Shown here: positions 53,470 to 62,378 of the stretch, in pieces
Layout: each line of letters starts with the position of its first letter
How positions within the stretch are numbered: the stretch's first letter is position 1
Assembly: GCF_001426745.1 (NCBI RefSeq)
Contig: NZ_LMFI01000001.1
Span: 1-64,000 of the forward strand
DNA from: Nocardioides sp. Root140
Lineage (GTDB): Bacteria; Actinomycetota; Actinomycetes; Propionibacteriales; Nocardioidaceae
Length of the DNA stretch: 64,000 nt
Direction: 5' to 3'
Translations under genes and position numbers: made by a program
Notes under the pieces: generated by a model
What the model was told of the DNA's origin: nothing
What the model saw: only the letters and a program-made list of their open reading frames with translations
The model's database searches: none

Positions 53470-55200
53470 TCAGAACTCATGGGGTGCGGCCCAGCCGAGG
53501 TGCTCCTTGAGCACCGCCATCATTTCGCCGGTGCTTGCCTCGGCGCGGGCTGCTTCGATGGATGCCTCCATCAGCCGGTCGCTGCCCAGATCGGCGACCT
53601 CGGCCTTGGCGAACTCGGCGGCCGCGACGTGCAGGCCTGCGATCGCCTTCTCGTAGCGGTCGTTGTCGCGAGTGGCCCGCAATTCTTGGATCCGCTCGAC
53701 GGCCAGTTGTTCCAGGGACGGGTCGACGGCGAAGACCTCGTGCTCCTGGTTCTCCTCGACCTTGTAGCAGTTGAGGCCGACGATGCGCCGCTCGCCGCTG
53801 TTGACCTGCTCGCGCCACTGCTCGGACGTGGCCTCGACCTCGGATCTGATCCAGCCGGACTGCTGCGCCGCGACGAATCCGCCCTGCTTCTCGACCTCGT
53901 CGGCGATCTCCATCGCTTTGCGGGCCAATTGATCGGTGAGCGCCTCGACGTAGTAGGAGCCGGCGAGCGGGTCGGAGACAGCTGTGACGTTGGTCTCCTC
54001 CTGGACGACCTGCTGCACTCGCAGGGCGAGGGTGTGCGCCTCGACCGAGGGGATGCCCAGGGCCTCGTCGTACGCGGAGACCTCCATGGCCTGGGTACCC
54101 GCTATCACCGCGCCCAAGGCGTGGATCGACGTGCGGATCAGGTTCACCAGCGGCTGTTGCGCGGTGAGCACGGCACCGGAGGTGTGCGAGTGGATCCGCA
54201 CATGCATTGAGCGCGGGTCACGGGCACCGAACTCGTCGTGCATCGTGGTGGCCCACATGCGCCGCATGGCGCGGACCTTCGAGATCTCCTCGAAGAAGTC
54301 GTTGGCCTGGGAGAACTGGAAGCCGAAGCGGGGCAGGAAGTCGTCGGCCTTCATGCCGGCGGCGATGCACGCGCGGGCGATCTCGCGCCCGACGGCGATC
54401 ATCAGCCCGGTCTCTTGGGCTGCGTTGCCTCCTGCCTCCTCGATGCCGTAGCCGAAGAAGTTCGTGGTGTTCCATTTCGGCATGTGCTTGGAGCAGTAGG
54501 AGATCAACTCGGTGGCCAGCTTCAATCCCTGGTCGGCCGGGAATGCGCTCATGCCGACGTACGCCGACTGGTGGTACCAGTTCATAGAGTTGCCGCGGAG
54601 CTCGTCAGGGCGGACGCCCATCTTCTCCCCGTAGGCGATGTACTGCGCGAGTGCCGGAATGGTCTGGTAGTAGGTGATGTGGACGACGTTGATCTTGCGC
54701 AGGTCCATACCGTCGAACAGGCGCTCCATGTCTCGGACGTTGTAGATGCCCATGCCTACCTGGCCGATGCGTCCGCGAGCTGCGGGGTGGTCCGGGTCGA
54801 GACCCTCGTGCGAGACCAGGTCGTAGACCAGGTTGTAGAACCGTTGGCCGAAGTAGCCGATCATGCCCTGCGACTCGAGATAGTCCATCCGCTCACGGGT
54901 CTGCTCCGCGAGGCCGTAGCCGATCACTGGCTGGTTGGCCCACGCCATCAGCTGGTGTTGGGCGGCCAGGTTGCCGCGGGTGAACGGGAACCCACCGGGG
55001 CGACCGATCTGCTCCTCGACGTCGATGCCGTCGAGGTCATGGGGGAAGTAGGCGCTCTTGAGCGGCAGCCCGGACTGTGACCGGGGGCTGGTCGCCTGCT
55101 TCGGGGCGGCGTCGCCGAAGCGTCCCACCATCTTGGCGTACTCGGTTGACCACTCATCTTCCATGCGCTGGGACTTGTCCCTGTCTTCTGCTGACGACAT
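53470..55200 (-). CDS. Highly divergent B12-dependent acyl-CoA mutase large subunit
   Basis: The 576-residue protein shows the mutase fold by its order of motifs (PFTRGN, LPRFGFQF then NDFFEEISKVRAMRRMWATT, RIHSHTSGAVLTAQQPLVNL, SDPLAGSYYVEALTDQ, RIVGLNCYKVEE). The active-site region is strongly altered. MYRxRxWTxRQYAGFG is replaced by QHQLMAWANQPVIGYGLAEQ (81-100), and GTIQND by GNSMNWYHQS (203-212). The segment GYHMQEAGA reads GYGIEEAGG, placing Gly252 where the catalytic His stands. It cannot be a methylmalonyl-CoA mutase. A new carbon-skeleton rearrangement, or a non-mutase function, must be considered. Operon partners are its B12 subunit, MeaB, HCDH, hydratase and biotin carboxylase. Confidence 0.87.
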   Translation of the reverse strand: MSSAEDRDKSQRMEDEWSTEYAKMVGRFGDAAPKQATSPRSQSGLPLKSAYFPHDLDGIDVEEQIGRPGGFPFTRGNLAAQHQLMAWANQPVIGYGLAEQTRERMDYLESQGMIGYFGQRFYNLVYDLVSHEGLDPDHPAARGRIGQVGMGIYNVRDMERLFDGMDLRKINVVHITYYQTIPALAQYIAYGEKMGVRPDELRGNSMNWYHQSAYVGMSAFPADQGLKLATELISYCSKHMPKWNTTNFFGYGIEEAGGNAAQETGLMIAVGREIARACIAAGMKADDFLPRFGFQFSQANDFFEEISKVRAMRRMWATTMHDEFGARDPRSMHVRIHSHTSGAVLTAQQPLVNLIRTSIHALGAVIAGTQAMEVSAYDEALGIPSVEAHTLALRVQQVVQEETNVTAVSDPLAGSYYVEALTDQLARKAMEIADEVEKQGGFVAAQQSGWIRSEVEATSEQWREQVNSGERRIVGLNCYKVEENQEHEVFAVDPSLEQLAVERIQELRATRDNDRYEKAIAGLHVAAAEFAKAEVADLGSDRLMEASIEAARAEASTGEMMAVLKEHLGWAAPHEF

Positions 55201-55221
55201 GTGAATCTCTCCTTGGGCGGT

Positions 55222-55995
55222 TCAGCGTGCGGCGGTGAGGAATGCGGCAATGCGTTCCTCGTGTTCGGGCGTCGACATCAGGCGGGCCTGGGCCTGGGCG
55301 GCACGGTCCATCGATGTCTCGAGGTCGTGCTGGTCGGCTCCACGCAGGGCGAGGAGGGACTCGGCCAAGACCGGGGCAGGGACGTTCTCGACGAGCTCGA
55401 GCACCACGTCGCAGGCCGTGTCCATGAGCTCCTCGTCGGGACCGACCACGCGGTCGACCAAGCCCAGCTCAAGGGCCTCGCCGGCGGGCAACTTGTGACC
55501 GCCCAAGAGGAATCGCAAGGCCTGGTGGCGGCCAATGCGGCGGGCCAGAAACCAGCTTCCCCCGAGGTCGGGAACCAGGCAGACCGTGGCGAACGCGGCG
55601 GTGAGCGAGGCCGTCGGGACGGCGACCCTGATGTCGCAGGCCAGCGCGAGGTCGACCCCTGCGCCCGCGGCGCTGCCGTTCAACGCGGCAACCACTGGGA
55701 TCGGACACGCCTGCAGGGTCTTGACCAGTTCTTGGGACCCGCGGTACTTCGCGACCCGGCTGGCGTGGTCGAGCTGACCCCACTCGGCGAGAGTGCTCAC
55801 GTCGCCCCCGGCGCAGAAGAGGCGCCCGGTGCCGGTCACCACGATGCCGCGGACCTCGGGATTCGACCCGGCCTGCTGGACCGCGGCGCTCAGGTCCGCA
55901 GTCACCTCGCCGTCCAAGGTGTTGCCGCGGGAGGGGCGGTTCAGTCGCAGTACTGCGATCGCGCCACGTCGTTCGATTTCCACGCTGGAATTCAC
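55222..55995 (-). CDS. Enoyl-CoA hydratase/isomerase family protein
   Basis: The 257-residue crotonase has GTGRLFCAGGDVSTLAEWG as oxyanion-hole region and GSAAGAGVDLALACD, with Asp where the first catalytic Glu would be. The next segment is LVPDLGGSWFLARRIG, the Asp-containing PaaG-like pattern. An isomerase or a specialised hydratase is therefore likely. It is the first gene of the unit 55995-47130, with two operator repeats immediately upstream. Confidence 0.87.
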   Translation of the reverse strand: MNSSVEIERRGAIAVLRLNRPSRGNTLDGEVTADLSAAVQQAGSNPEVRGIVVTGTGRLFCAGGDVSTLAEWGQLDHASRVAKYRGSQELVKTLQACPIPVVAALNGSAAGAGVDLALACDIRVAVPTASLTAAFATVCLVPDLGGSWFLARRIGRHQALRFLLGGHKLPAGEALELGLVDRVVGPDEELMDTACDVVLELVENVPAPVLAESLLALRGADQHDLETSMDRAAQAQARLMSTPEHEERIAAFLTAAR

Positions 55996-56010
55996 CGGTG
56001 CAACTCCTGT

Positions 56011-56052
56011 CTACCGACTCGTTGGTAAGAAAACCTACCGCTCGGATGGTTG
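56011..56052. promoter_or_regulatory. Operators C1 and C2 of the mutase/biotin-carboxylase operon
   Basis: CTACC-GACTCGTT-GGTAA (56011-56028) and CTACC-GCTCGGAT-GGTTG (56035-56052) are two sites of the CAACC-N8-GGTTG type, 24 bp apart, 16 and 40 bases upstream of the hydratase start. They match operators A, B and D. Confidence 0.75.
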
Positions 56053-56158
56053 TCGGTCAAGCCCCTTCGCGACCCGGATCTACAGCGCCGGAAATGCCGA
56101 AGCGCCGGGCCGACGAGATGTCGACCCGGCACTTCGGGGAAGGGTGGAGCTCAAGCGT

Positions 56159-56392
56159 TCAGTCGGTGGGAACCTCCATCACGACGAGCACGTCGCCCTC
56201 GGCGATGACCGAGTCCGCGGACGTGTTCACGGCGGTGACGGTGCCCGCCTTGGGGGCGATCACGGGGATCTCCATCTTCATGGACTCGAGGACGATCAGC
56301 TGATCGCCCTTGTTCACCTCGTCGCCAACAGAGACGAGGATCTTGTACACGTTTCCGGCCAACTCGGCCCGGACCTCCTGTTGTTTGCTCAT
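56159..56392 (-). CDS. Biotinyl carrier protein (BCCP)
   Basis: The 77-residue protein is a stand-alone biotinyl domain with the biotinylation motif ESMKMEI (Lys39) and the symmetrical GTVTAV turn. It carries carboxybiotin between the biotin carboxylase (48731) and the carboxyltransferase (58440). It overlaps the TetR gene by ATGA, so it belongs to the unit starting at 59960 together with the carboxyltransferase and thiolase. Confidence 0.93.
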   Translation of the reverse strand: MSKQQEVRAELAGNVYKILVSVGDEVNKGDQLIVLESMKMEIPVIAPKAGTVTAVNTSADSVIAEGDVLVVMEVPTD

Positions 56393-57156
56393 GGTGATTC
56401 TCCAGTCCTGATGCCGATCACGCCTTGGTCCAGGCGTTCTCTGGCGAAAGTGAGTTCTGATTCGAGTGAGTCAGCGCGTTCGCGGAGTTCACGCACGAGT
56501 GTGAAGCTCTCCGATAGTGCCGATTCGACCGAGTCGGCGCGCGGCCAGGCCGGCCGTGCAGGTGCGTCGCTGGCCAGCCAGCCGTGCTCCAGCAACTGGA
56601 CGAACTCGCCGATGATCTCTCTCTGGTCGTGCCGATCGGCGTCGTACCACGTGTACATCCAGTTGGTCATGCCCAGGAGGCCGAGCACCATGAACCGAGC
56701 CGATCCGGCACGCAGCAGGCCCTTTTGTTGGCCTTCCTCGACCACCTTGGTGAAGGCGTTCTCGTAGCTGTGCTTCATCTGTTTGATCGTTTCTTGCATG
56801 TCCTCGGGCAACTCCCACTCCTCCTGGAAGACCACGGAGAGCAGGCTGCGCTCGAGAGTGACGAACTCGATGTGTGAAGACACCATCCGTCGAAGCCGTT
56901 CGTCTGGTGGAAGATCCAGTTCGGAGATGGGGACGACCTTCTCCGCGATCCTGCCCAGGATTTGGTCGTAGATGGCGCGGAGCAGGGTGTTCTTGGTGTC
57001 GATGTAGTAGTACAGCGAGGCCTTCTTCACGTTCAAGGCGTCCGCGAGGTCGTCGAGGGTGGTTGCGCGGTACCCGCGCTCGGCAAAAAGTTCGCCGGCG
57101 ACCGCGACCAGACGTTCCATGGTGACCCGCTGTTGGCCGTTGGTTGCACGTTCCAT
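56389..57156 (-). CDS. TetR-family regulator, probable master repressor of the carboxylase/mutase regulon
   Basis: The 255-residue protein has a TetR HTH (VAGELFAERGYRATTLDDLA, then DALNVKKASLYYYIDTKNTL) and a long ligand domain. An unusual C-terminal heptad-rich helix (residues about 220-245, SVESALSESFTLVRELRERA then DSLESELTFARERL) looks like a coiled coil. The ATG at 57156 begins the domain. It is embedded between the thiolase and carrier genes of the unit headed by operator A, so it would be autoregulated. The CAACC-N8-GGTTG sites at four unit heads are its best candidates. Confidence 0.88.
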   Translation of the reverse strand: MERATNGQQRVTMERLVAVAGELFAERGYRATTLDDLADALNVKKASLYYYIDTKNTLLRAIYDQILGRIAEKVVPISELDLPPDERLRRMVSSHIEFVTLERSLLSVVFQEEWELPEDMQETIKQMKHSYENAFTKVVEEGQQKGLLRAGSARFMVLGLLGMTNWMYTWYDADRHDQREIIGEFVQLLEHGWLASDAPARPAWPRADSVESALSESFTLVRELRERADSLESELTFARERLDQGVIGIRTGESP

Positions 57157-57181
57157 GACACCTGCACCTTTCAGTTCGTGA

Positions 57182-58378
57182 TCACCCGCCGACTGATTCG
57201 AGAATGACCGCGGTCCCCAGGCCGCTGCCGGCGGGAACCGTCGCTGCGCCGCGGCGAAGGCCGCGTTGCCGGAGCGCGTGGGCAAGATGGATGACGATCC
57301 GGAGTCCCGACATGCCCACTGGGTGACCGAGCCCAATGCTACCGCCATCGAGATTCACCCGGTCGGTAGGCCAACCGCCGAGTCGTTCACAGGCGACGCC
57401 TTGGACGCCGAAGCCCTCGTTGCACTCGATCAGGTCGAGGTCGTCCAGACCGAGCTTGGCCCGCTCCAGCATGGTGTTCATCGCTACGACTGCCGAATAG
57501 CCCATCAGCTGCGGGTCGCATCCGACCAGGGAGCTGTGGGAAACGTCGAACTCGGCCAGCGGTTCGACCCCCAAGTCCTCGAGCGCCTCAGCTGAACAGA
57601 TCAGTGCCGCGGCCGCACCGTCGTTGATGCCCGACGCGTTGCCCGCGGTGATCACCCCACCGGGCCTGATGGGATCCATGTTCGCGAGTGTCTCGAAAGA
57701 GGCGTCGGCCCGGATGTGCTCGTCCTCGCTGACCTGTCGGACGCCCGCTCGGGTCGCGACGTCCACCGGAATGATCTCTCCGGCGAGACGGCCCGCTGCC
57801 TGGGCGGCTGCGGCCTTGTGGTGCGACTCGACCGCATAGGCGTCCATGTCCTCGCGGGTGATGTTGTCGATCTTCGCGTGGTTCTCGGCAACGTCGATCA
57901 TGTACCACGCCTCACCCCATTGGTGGGAACCGGCGAGCGTGCACTCCTTGAGCGCGTCGGTGAACTGTCCGTGCTTGAGGCGCAGACCCCAGCGGGCACC
58001 CTCGACGGTGAAGCCTGCACTGCTCATGGACTCGAACCCGAGTGCCAAGGCCACCTGTGAGTCACCGAGGGCAACGGCCTGTGCGGCCTTGATGAACGCC
58101 GCCATGCCCGAGGCGCACTGCATGGTGAGTGTGAATGCCGCTGTGGCATCGGGCAGCCCGATGCGTTTGCTGACGACCCTCGCGGCATTGGACTCGGTCA
58201 TGTTGTGTAGGACGGTGCCGCCGACTACGTGGTCGATCGCTTCGGCCGGGACACCGCTGCGGTTGATGAGCCCTTGCGCAGCGGCGGTCGCCAGATCAGT
58301 CGCCTTCAGGTCGCGGAAGCTTCCGCCGAACTTGGTGATCGGGGTTCTGGCGCCATCGATCAGGTAGACCTTGGTCAT
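57182..58378 (-). CDS. Thiolase lacking the second catalytic Cys
   Basis: The 398-residue thiolase keeps the nucleophile Cys88 (TMQCASGMAA), the NEGFGVQGVAC loop and the His of GGSIGLGHPVGMSG. The C-terminal motif that normally reads TLCIGGGQG is TVPAGSGLG, so the second Cys is replaced by Pro. In degradative thiolases that Cys is the base for acetyl/CoA exchange. The enzyme may be impaired in normal thiolysis or use another residue. It follows the carboxyltransferase in the 59960 unit. Confidence 0.88.
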   Translation of the reverse strand: MTKVYLIDGARTPITKFGGSFRDLKATDLATAAAQGLINRSGVPAEAIDHVVGGTVLHNMTESNAARVVSKRIGLPDATAAFTLTMQCASGMAAFIKAAQAVALGDSQVALALGFESMSSAGFTVEGARWGLRLKHGQFTDALKECTLAGSHQWGEAWYMIDVAENHAKIDNITREDMDAYAVESHHKAAAAQAAGRLAGEIIPVDVATRAGVRQVSEDEHIRADASFETLANMDPIRPGGVITAGNASGINDGAAAALICSAEALEDLGVEPLAEFDVSHSSLVGCDPQLMGYSAVVAMNTMLERAKLGLDDLDLIECNEGFGVQGVACERLGGWPTDRVNLDGGSIGLGHPVGMSGLRIVIHLAHALRQRGLRRGAATVPAGSGLGTAVILESVGG

Positions 58379-58439
58379 GATTTCTCCTTGCGTGGGTGAG
58401 GTGGGTTGGAGCGACTTGTCGTGAACGGAGGTGGAGTTG

Positions 58440-59960
58440 TCAGTGGAGTCCGAGGCCCAGGCCCTGCAGGGCCGCGGTCAATGCGGCCCGGGTCTGTTCG
58501 GGCTGGATAACGTCGTCGACGATGCCCGCGTCCACGGCCCGGAAGGGGTGGGTGACCTCGGCGCGGTATTGCGCGGCCAGGGCGGTGCGCACGGCGCGAG
58601 GGTCGTCGGCTGCTGCCAGCTCGCGACGGTTCAAGATGCCTACGGCTCCCTCCGGGCCCATCACGGCGATCTCCGACTGCGGCCATGCCCAGGTGAAGTC
58701 CGCCCCGAGGGAGCGTGAGCCCATCGCAATGTAGGCGCCGCCGTACGCCTTGCGCATGATGACGGTCAGGCGAGGGGCGTCGGCGTCCGCGTAAGCGTCG
58801 AGCATGTCGGCACCGTGCGTGATCACTGCTCTGCGCTCCTCGACCGCTCCGGGGATGAAGCCCGGGACGTCGACCCAGGTGGTGATGGGCACACCGAACC
58901 GGCCGCAGAAGCGAACGAACCGGGCCACCTTCTGGGCGGCCTTCGCGTCCAGAATTCCGCCGCGTCGCCGCGGCTGGGAGGCGACGATCCCGATCGGGAC
59001 GCCATTGAGTCGTGCGAATCCGGTGACCACGCTGGGCGAGAACTTGGCGGAGAGTTCGAAGGTCGTCCCTCCATCGACGATGCACGACAGGACGTGGCGT
59101 ACGTCGAAGGCAACGTGGCTCGCCGCCGGAATCAGGTCGGCCAGCTCCTGGACACTCCGCTCGGGCTCGCGGGGTGCCTGGAGGGGAAGCTCGCCGCCAC
59201 GCTGCTGCGGGAGGAAGGAGAGGAGGCCGATGACGGAGCGCAGCGCCTCCCGCTCGTCGGCCACCTCGAGGTGTGCGACTCCGCTATCGCGGGTGTGCAG
59301 GCCGGCTCCGCCGAGGTCTTCCGGGTCGACGTCCTCGCCGGTGGCTGCCTTGACCACCTCGGGTCCGGTCAGGAACAGACGGCCCTGGCCGCTGACCATG
59401 ATCGTCCAGTCGGTAAGGGCCGGCGAATAGGCTGCGGCTCCAGCGCAAGGGCCCATGATCACCGAGATCTGCGGAACCCGCTTCTTGGCACGGACGTTCT
59501 GGGCGAAGATCCGGCCGCACCCGTCGAGGGCCTCGATGCCTTCGTGGATCCTGGCGCCGCCCGAGTCGTTGATGTAGATGATCGGCATGCCGTTGTCGAT
59601 CGCGAAGCGCTGGAGGCGCACGACCTTGTCGGCAAAGACGGAGCCGATCGAACCCCCGGCGACCGCGAAGTCATGGCTCGCAATTGCGGTCGGGCGCCCG
59701 TGGATGAGCCCCCACCCGATGGCCACGCCGTCGGATGGCAGGGGAGTGGTCGCGCCCCGGGCCTCACTGCGATATCCGTTGCGCATCGCCATGATCTCGT
59801 TAAAGGCGCCGCTATCGCACAGGGCCACCGCCCGGTTCCGGGCAGAGAGGTCGCGCGGCTCCTTGATCGGCAGGGCGGCCAGCCGGTCGCGACGCTCCTG
59901 CATTGGTCCTTCGAGAAGTGTTCCCGCGAGGACGTCGGTCTCAATGTTGATGGTCATCAT
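58440..59960 (-). CDS. Acyl-CoA carboxylase carboxyltransferase (beta) subunit
   Basis: The 506-residue protein has both crotonase-like halves of PccB/AccD-type carboxyltransferases. The N-half has GGSIGSVFADKVVRLQRFAI, INDSGGARIHEGI and VIMGPCAGAAAYSPALTDW. The C-half has RRGGILDAKAAQKVARFVRF, WVDVPGFIPGAVEE and RKAYGGAYIAMGSRSLGAD. The residue after AYGGAY, Asp in propionyl-specific PccB and reported to govern acyl specificity, is Ile (about position 410). It takes carboxybiotin from the BCCP at 56159. ATG at 59960 or 59957. Operator A lies 25-42 bases upstream. Confidence 0.92.
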   Translation of the reverse strand: MMTINIETDVLAGTLLEGPMQERRDRLAALPIKEPRDLSARNRAVALCDSGAFNEIMAMRNGYRSEARGATTPLPSDGVAIGWGLIHGRPTAIASHDFAVAGGSIGSVFADKVVRLQRFAIDNGMPIIYINDSGGARIHEGIEALDGCGRIFAQNVRAKKRVPQISVIMGPCAGAAAYSPALTDWTIMVSGQGRLFLTGPEVVKAATGEDVDPEDLGGAGLHTRDSGVAHLEVADEREALRSVIGLLSFLPQQRGGELPLQAPREPERSVQELADLIPAASHVAFDVRHVLSCIVDGGTTFELSAKFSPSVVTGFARLNGVPIGIVASQPRRRGGILDAKAAQKVARFVRFCGRFGVPITTWVDVPGFIPGAVEERRAVITHGADMLDAYADADAPRLTVIMRKAYGGAYIAMGSRSLGADFTWAWPQSEIAVMGPEGAVGILNRRELAAADDPRAVRTALAAQYRAEVTHPFRAVDAGIVDDVIQPEQTRAALTAALQGLGLGLH

Positions 59961-59984
59961 GCTCCAATCTTCCCGTTGGTAGTT

Positions 59985-60002
59985 CAACCTAACAGACGGT
60001 TG
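59985..60002. promoter_or_regulatory. Operator A of the carboxyltransferase unit
   Basis: CAACC-TAACAGAC-GGTTG (plus strand). The surrounding ~45 bases, down to the ribosome-binding region, are nearly identical to the region at 62782-62826 in front of the carboxyltransferase pseudogene. Confidence 0.8.
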
Positions 60003-60419
60003 GCAGCCTGGACAAGGACTCTTTAGCGTCGGTCTCGTCCCGGCAGGGAGCTGCGCGGACGTGGCGGAGCGCTCGACAGACTCCGAGCGGGAGGCGATGG
60101 ACAAGACCGCCTGCGTCAACGCACGCGTGGGTTGGATGCTCGTGGTTGCGGCTGAAGTGCCCTGGCTCGAGACGATGGCTTGACCGGGACGGCAGTCAGT
60201 AGGCGTAGTGGGAATCGCCGGAGCAGTACTTCCGGGCTGTAATGCGAATGACTGGCTGGACGGTGCGCGCTCTAAAGGCCATGCTCGGCCAAGTTGTCCA
60301 ATCGCGTGACGGGTTGGACCTTCCCGATCACGGAGCCCCGTTCGTGTTCGTATTGGGGGTCGTGAAGGCAGAGCGGCTCGGCGTTGCTGATTCGGTGTTG
60401 TGGGATTCTTGAGGTCCGG
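60003..60419. other. Gene-poor stretch
   Basis: About 400 bases between the carboxyltransferase promoter and IS481 debris. No supported coding region, RNA or repeat is seen. Confidence 0.4.
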
Positions 60420-60700
60420 CCTTCAGTCAGGGGTGCGGTGGAAGGGTTCGATCTTGCCGTTGGTTTGCGGCGGTAGGGACGGATCCTCTTCGCGTGATGC
60501 CGAGTTCGGCGCAGGTGTCGCGCCAAAGCTGGGATGCCGAGCAGTGGCCGTTGACACTGAGCACCCGCTTCACGATGACGCCGCGTTCGGCGAACCAGCC
60601 AATGGCCTTGCGGTTGAGCACCGCGGCGGTCTCCATGCTCTCGTCGGCGTGGATCTAGGCGTAGGCGATGCGGGAGTGGTCATCATTGACCGGTCTGTAA
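60420..60700 (-). pseudogene. IS481-type transposase fragment
   Basis: Minus-strand pieces RPVNDDHSRIAYA-stop-IHADE, AAVLNRKAIGWFAERGVIVK and RVLSVNGHCSASQLWRDTCA continue as ELGITRRG and come from the catalytic core of an IS481/ISL-like integrase (DDHSRxAYxE ... GVxVxRVLSDNG). The Asp of SDNG is changed to Val and a stop codon interrupts, so it is dead. Confidence 0.65.
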
Positions 60701-60705
60701 GCAGA

Positions 60706-60908
60706 CTGTGCCGAGCATCCACAAAGACCATCACGTTGCCGGCGCAGACGATCAAGTCGAAGGTGCCGAGATCGGGGGCGAGGCCGACCATGTCGAGCAC
60801 TTCAAGCCGAACATCCGGGTGCTGCTCGTGTCCGGCCTCGATGAGCATCGGGTCGGCAGGCGCCCGGGCTCCAGGGGTCTGCCACTCAAATGCCTTGCCT
60901 ACTTCCAC
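60706..60908 (-). pseudogene. Class I SAM-dependent methyltransferase fragment
   Basis: EVLDMVGLAPDLGTFDLIVC and AGNVMVFVDA match the middle of a class I methyltransferase (motifs II-III). The SAM-binding GxGxG part and the C-terminus are missing; the fragment abuts the IS481 remnant, which probably truncated it. Confidence 0.5.
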
Positions 60909-61196
60909 ATACCTCGAGGTGGCTCTTTACGACCTCCCGGTCACCCAGGCGACCACGAGGCCGCAGAGTAGTTGGCGCCGAGCTGTCAGCCCCCACCCAA
61001 GCCTCACCGGAGCAACGGAGCAAGTCTGTGATCCAGTGCCCTCTGCCCTGACTCGGAGCAAGTCGTCGTCACTCGGCGCGCCTAGCGACCCGACCTCGGA
61101 CTGATGTCCCATGTTTATCGGTAGGCGATCGACCCTTTGATCAGCACAGCCTTCGAATGCAAGCGGGCGAAGATCGATGGTCTGCCGGGCGTTTAC

Positions 61197-62378
61197 TCAG
61201 ACAACGGCTTTCGCGCCGGACAGGAGGCGGCGGGCCATCACGATGCGCTGGACCTGGTTGGTGCCTTCGTAGATCTGGGTGATCTTGGCGTCGCGCATCA
61301 TGCGCTCGACCGGGTAGTCGCGGGTGTAGCCGTAGCCGCCGAGTACCTGGACGGCATCGGTGGTCACCTGCATGGCGACGTCGGAGGCGAAGCACTTGGC
61401 GGCGGCACCGAAGAATGTTAGGTCCTTGTCGTCGCGCTCGGAGCGGCCGGCGGCGGCGTAGGTCAGTTGGCGTGCGGCCTCGACCTTCATGCCCATGTCG
61501 GCCAGCAGGAACTGGAGGCCCTGGAAGTCGGCGATCGACTTGCCGAACTGCTGGCGCTCCTTGGCGTACCCGAGCGCGTAGTCGAGCGCGCCCTGGGCGA
61601 CACCTACCGCCTGCGCGGCGATCGTGATGCGGGTGTGGTCGAGGGTCTTCATCGCGATCTCGAAGCCCTGGCCCTCTTCGCCGATGATGCGGTCGGCGGG
61701 GATGCGCACGTTGTCGAAGTAGACCTCGGTGGTGGGCGAGCCCTTGATGCCGAGCTTCTTCTCCGGGGCACCGAACGAGACACCCTCGTCGGACTTCTCC
61801 ACGACGAAGGCGGAGATGCCCTTGGTGCGCTTGTCGGGGTCGGTCACCGCGAGGACTGTGTAGTACTCGGAGACGCCGGCGTTGGTGATCCACCGCTTTA
61901 CCCCGCTGAGGACGTAGAAGGCACCGTCGCTGGTGTCTTCGCTCACCGCCCGGGTTTTCATGCCACCGGCGTCCGAGCCGGCGTCCGGCTCGGAGAGGCA
62001 GTAGGAGAAGCCGCCCTCGCCGCGGGCCAGTTTGCCGAGGTACTTGGTCTTCAGCTCCTCGGAGCCGCCGATCTGCACCGGCAGCGACCCGAGCTTGTTC
62101 ACTACCGGGATCAGGGAGGACGACATGCACGCCCGGGCGACTTCCTCGATCACGATCACAGTGGCCAGTGGATCTGCTCCCGCGCCCCCGTACACCTCGG
62201 GCACGTGTGGAGCATGGAAATCCGAGGCCAGTAAGGCCTCCGCCGCCTCGTGGGGGTAGCGAGCCAACTCGTCCACCTCGGCAGCGAACGGCGCGATCTT
62301 CGCATCACACATGGCGCGCACCGTCTCCTTGAGGGACTGATGCTCCTCGGACAATGCGTAGGTTGGGCTGGTCTTCAC
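61197..62378 (-). CDS. Acyl-CoA dehydrogenase (short/branched-chain type)
   Basis: The 393-residue FAD enzyme has [18 protein letters not shown], the flavin-site [53 protein letters not shown] and the catalytic Glu in [10 protein letters not shown]. The GTG start at 62378 overlaps the stop of the small gene upstream (GTGA) and has AAGGGA as ribosome-binding site. It would create the double bond needed before carboxylation or hydration in the regulon's pathway. Confidence 0.92.
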   Translation of the reverse strand: MKTSPTYALSEEHQSLKETVRAMCDAKIAPFAAEVDELARYPHEAAEALLASDFHAPHVPEVYGGAGADPLATVIVIEEVARACMSSSLIPVVNKLGSLPVQIGGSEELKTKYLGKLARGEGGFSYCLSEPDAGSDAGGMKTRAVSEDTSDGAFYVLSGVKRWITNAGVSEYYTVLAVTDPDKRTKGISAFVVEKSDEGVSFGAPEKKLGIKGSPTTEVYFDNVRIPADRIIGEEGQGFEIAMKTLDHTRITIAAQAVGVAQGALDYALGYAKERQQFGKSIADFQGLQFLLADMGMKVEAARQLTYAAAGRSERDDKDLTFFGAAAKCFASDVAMQVTTDAVQVLGGYGYTRDYPVERMMRDAKITQIYEGTNQVQRIVMARRLLSGAKAVV

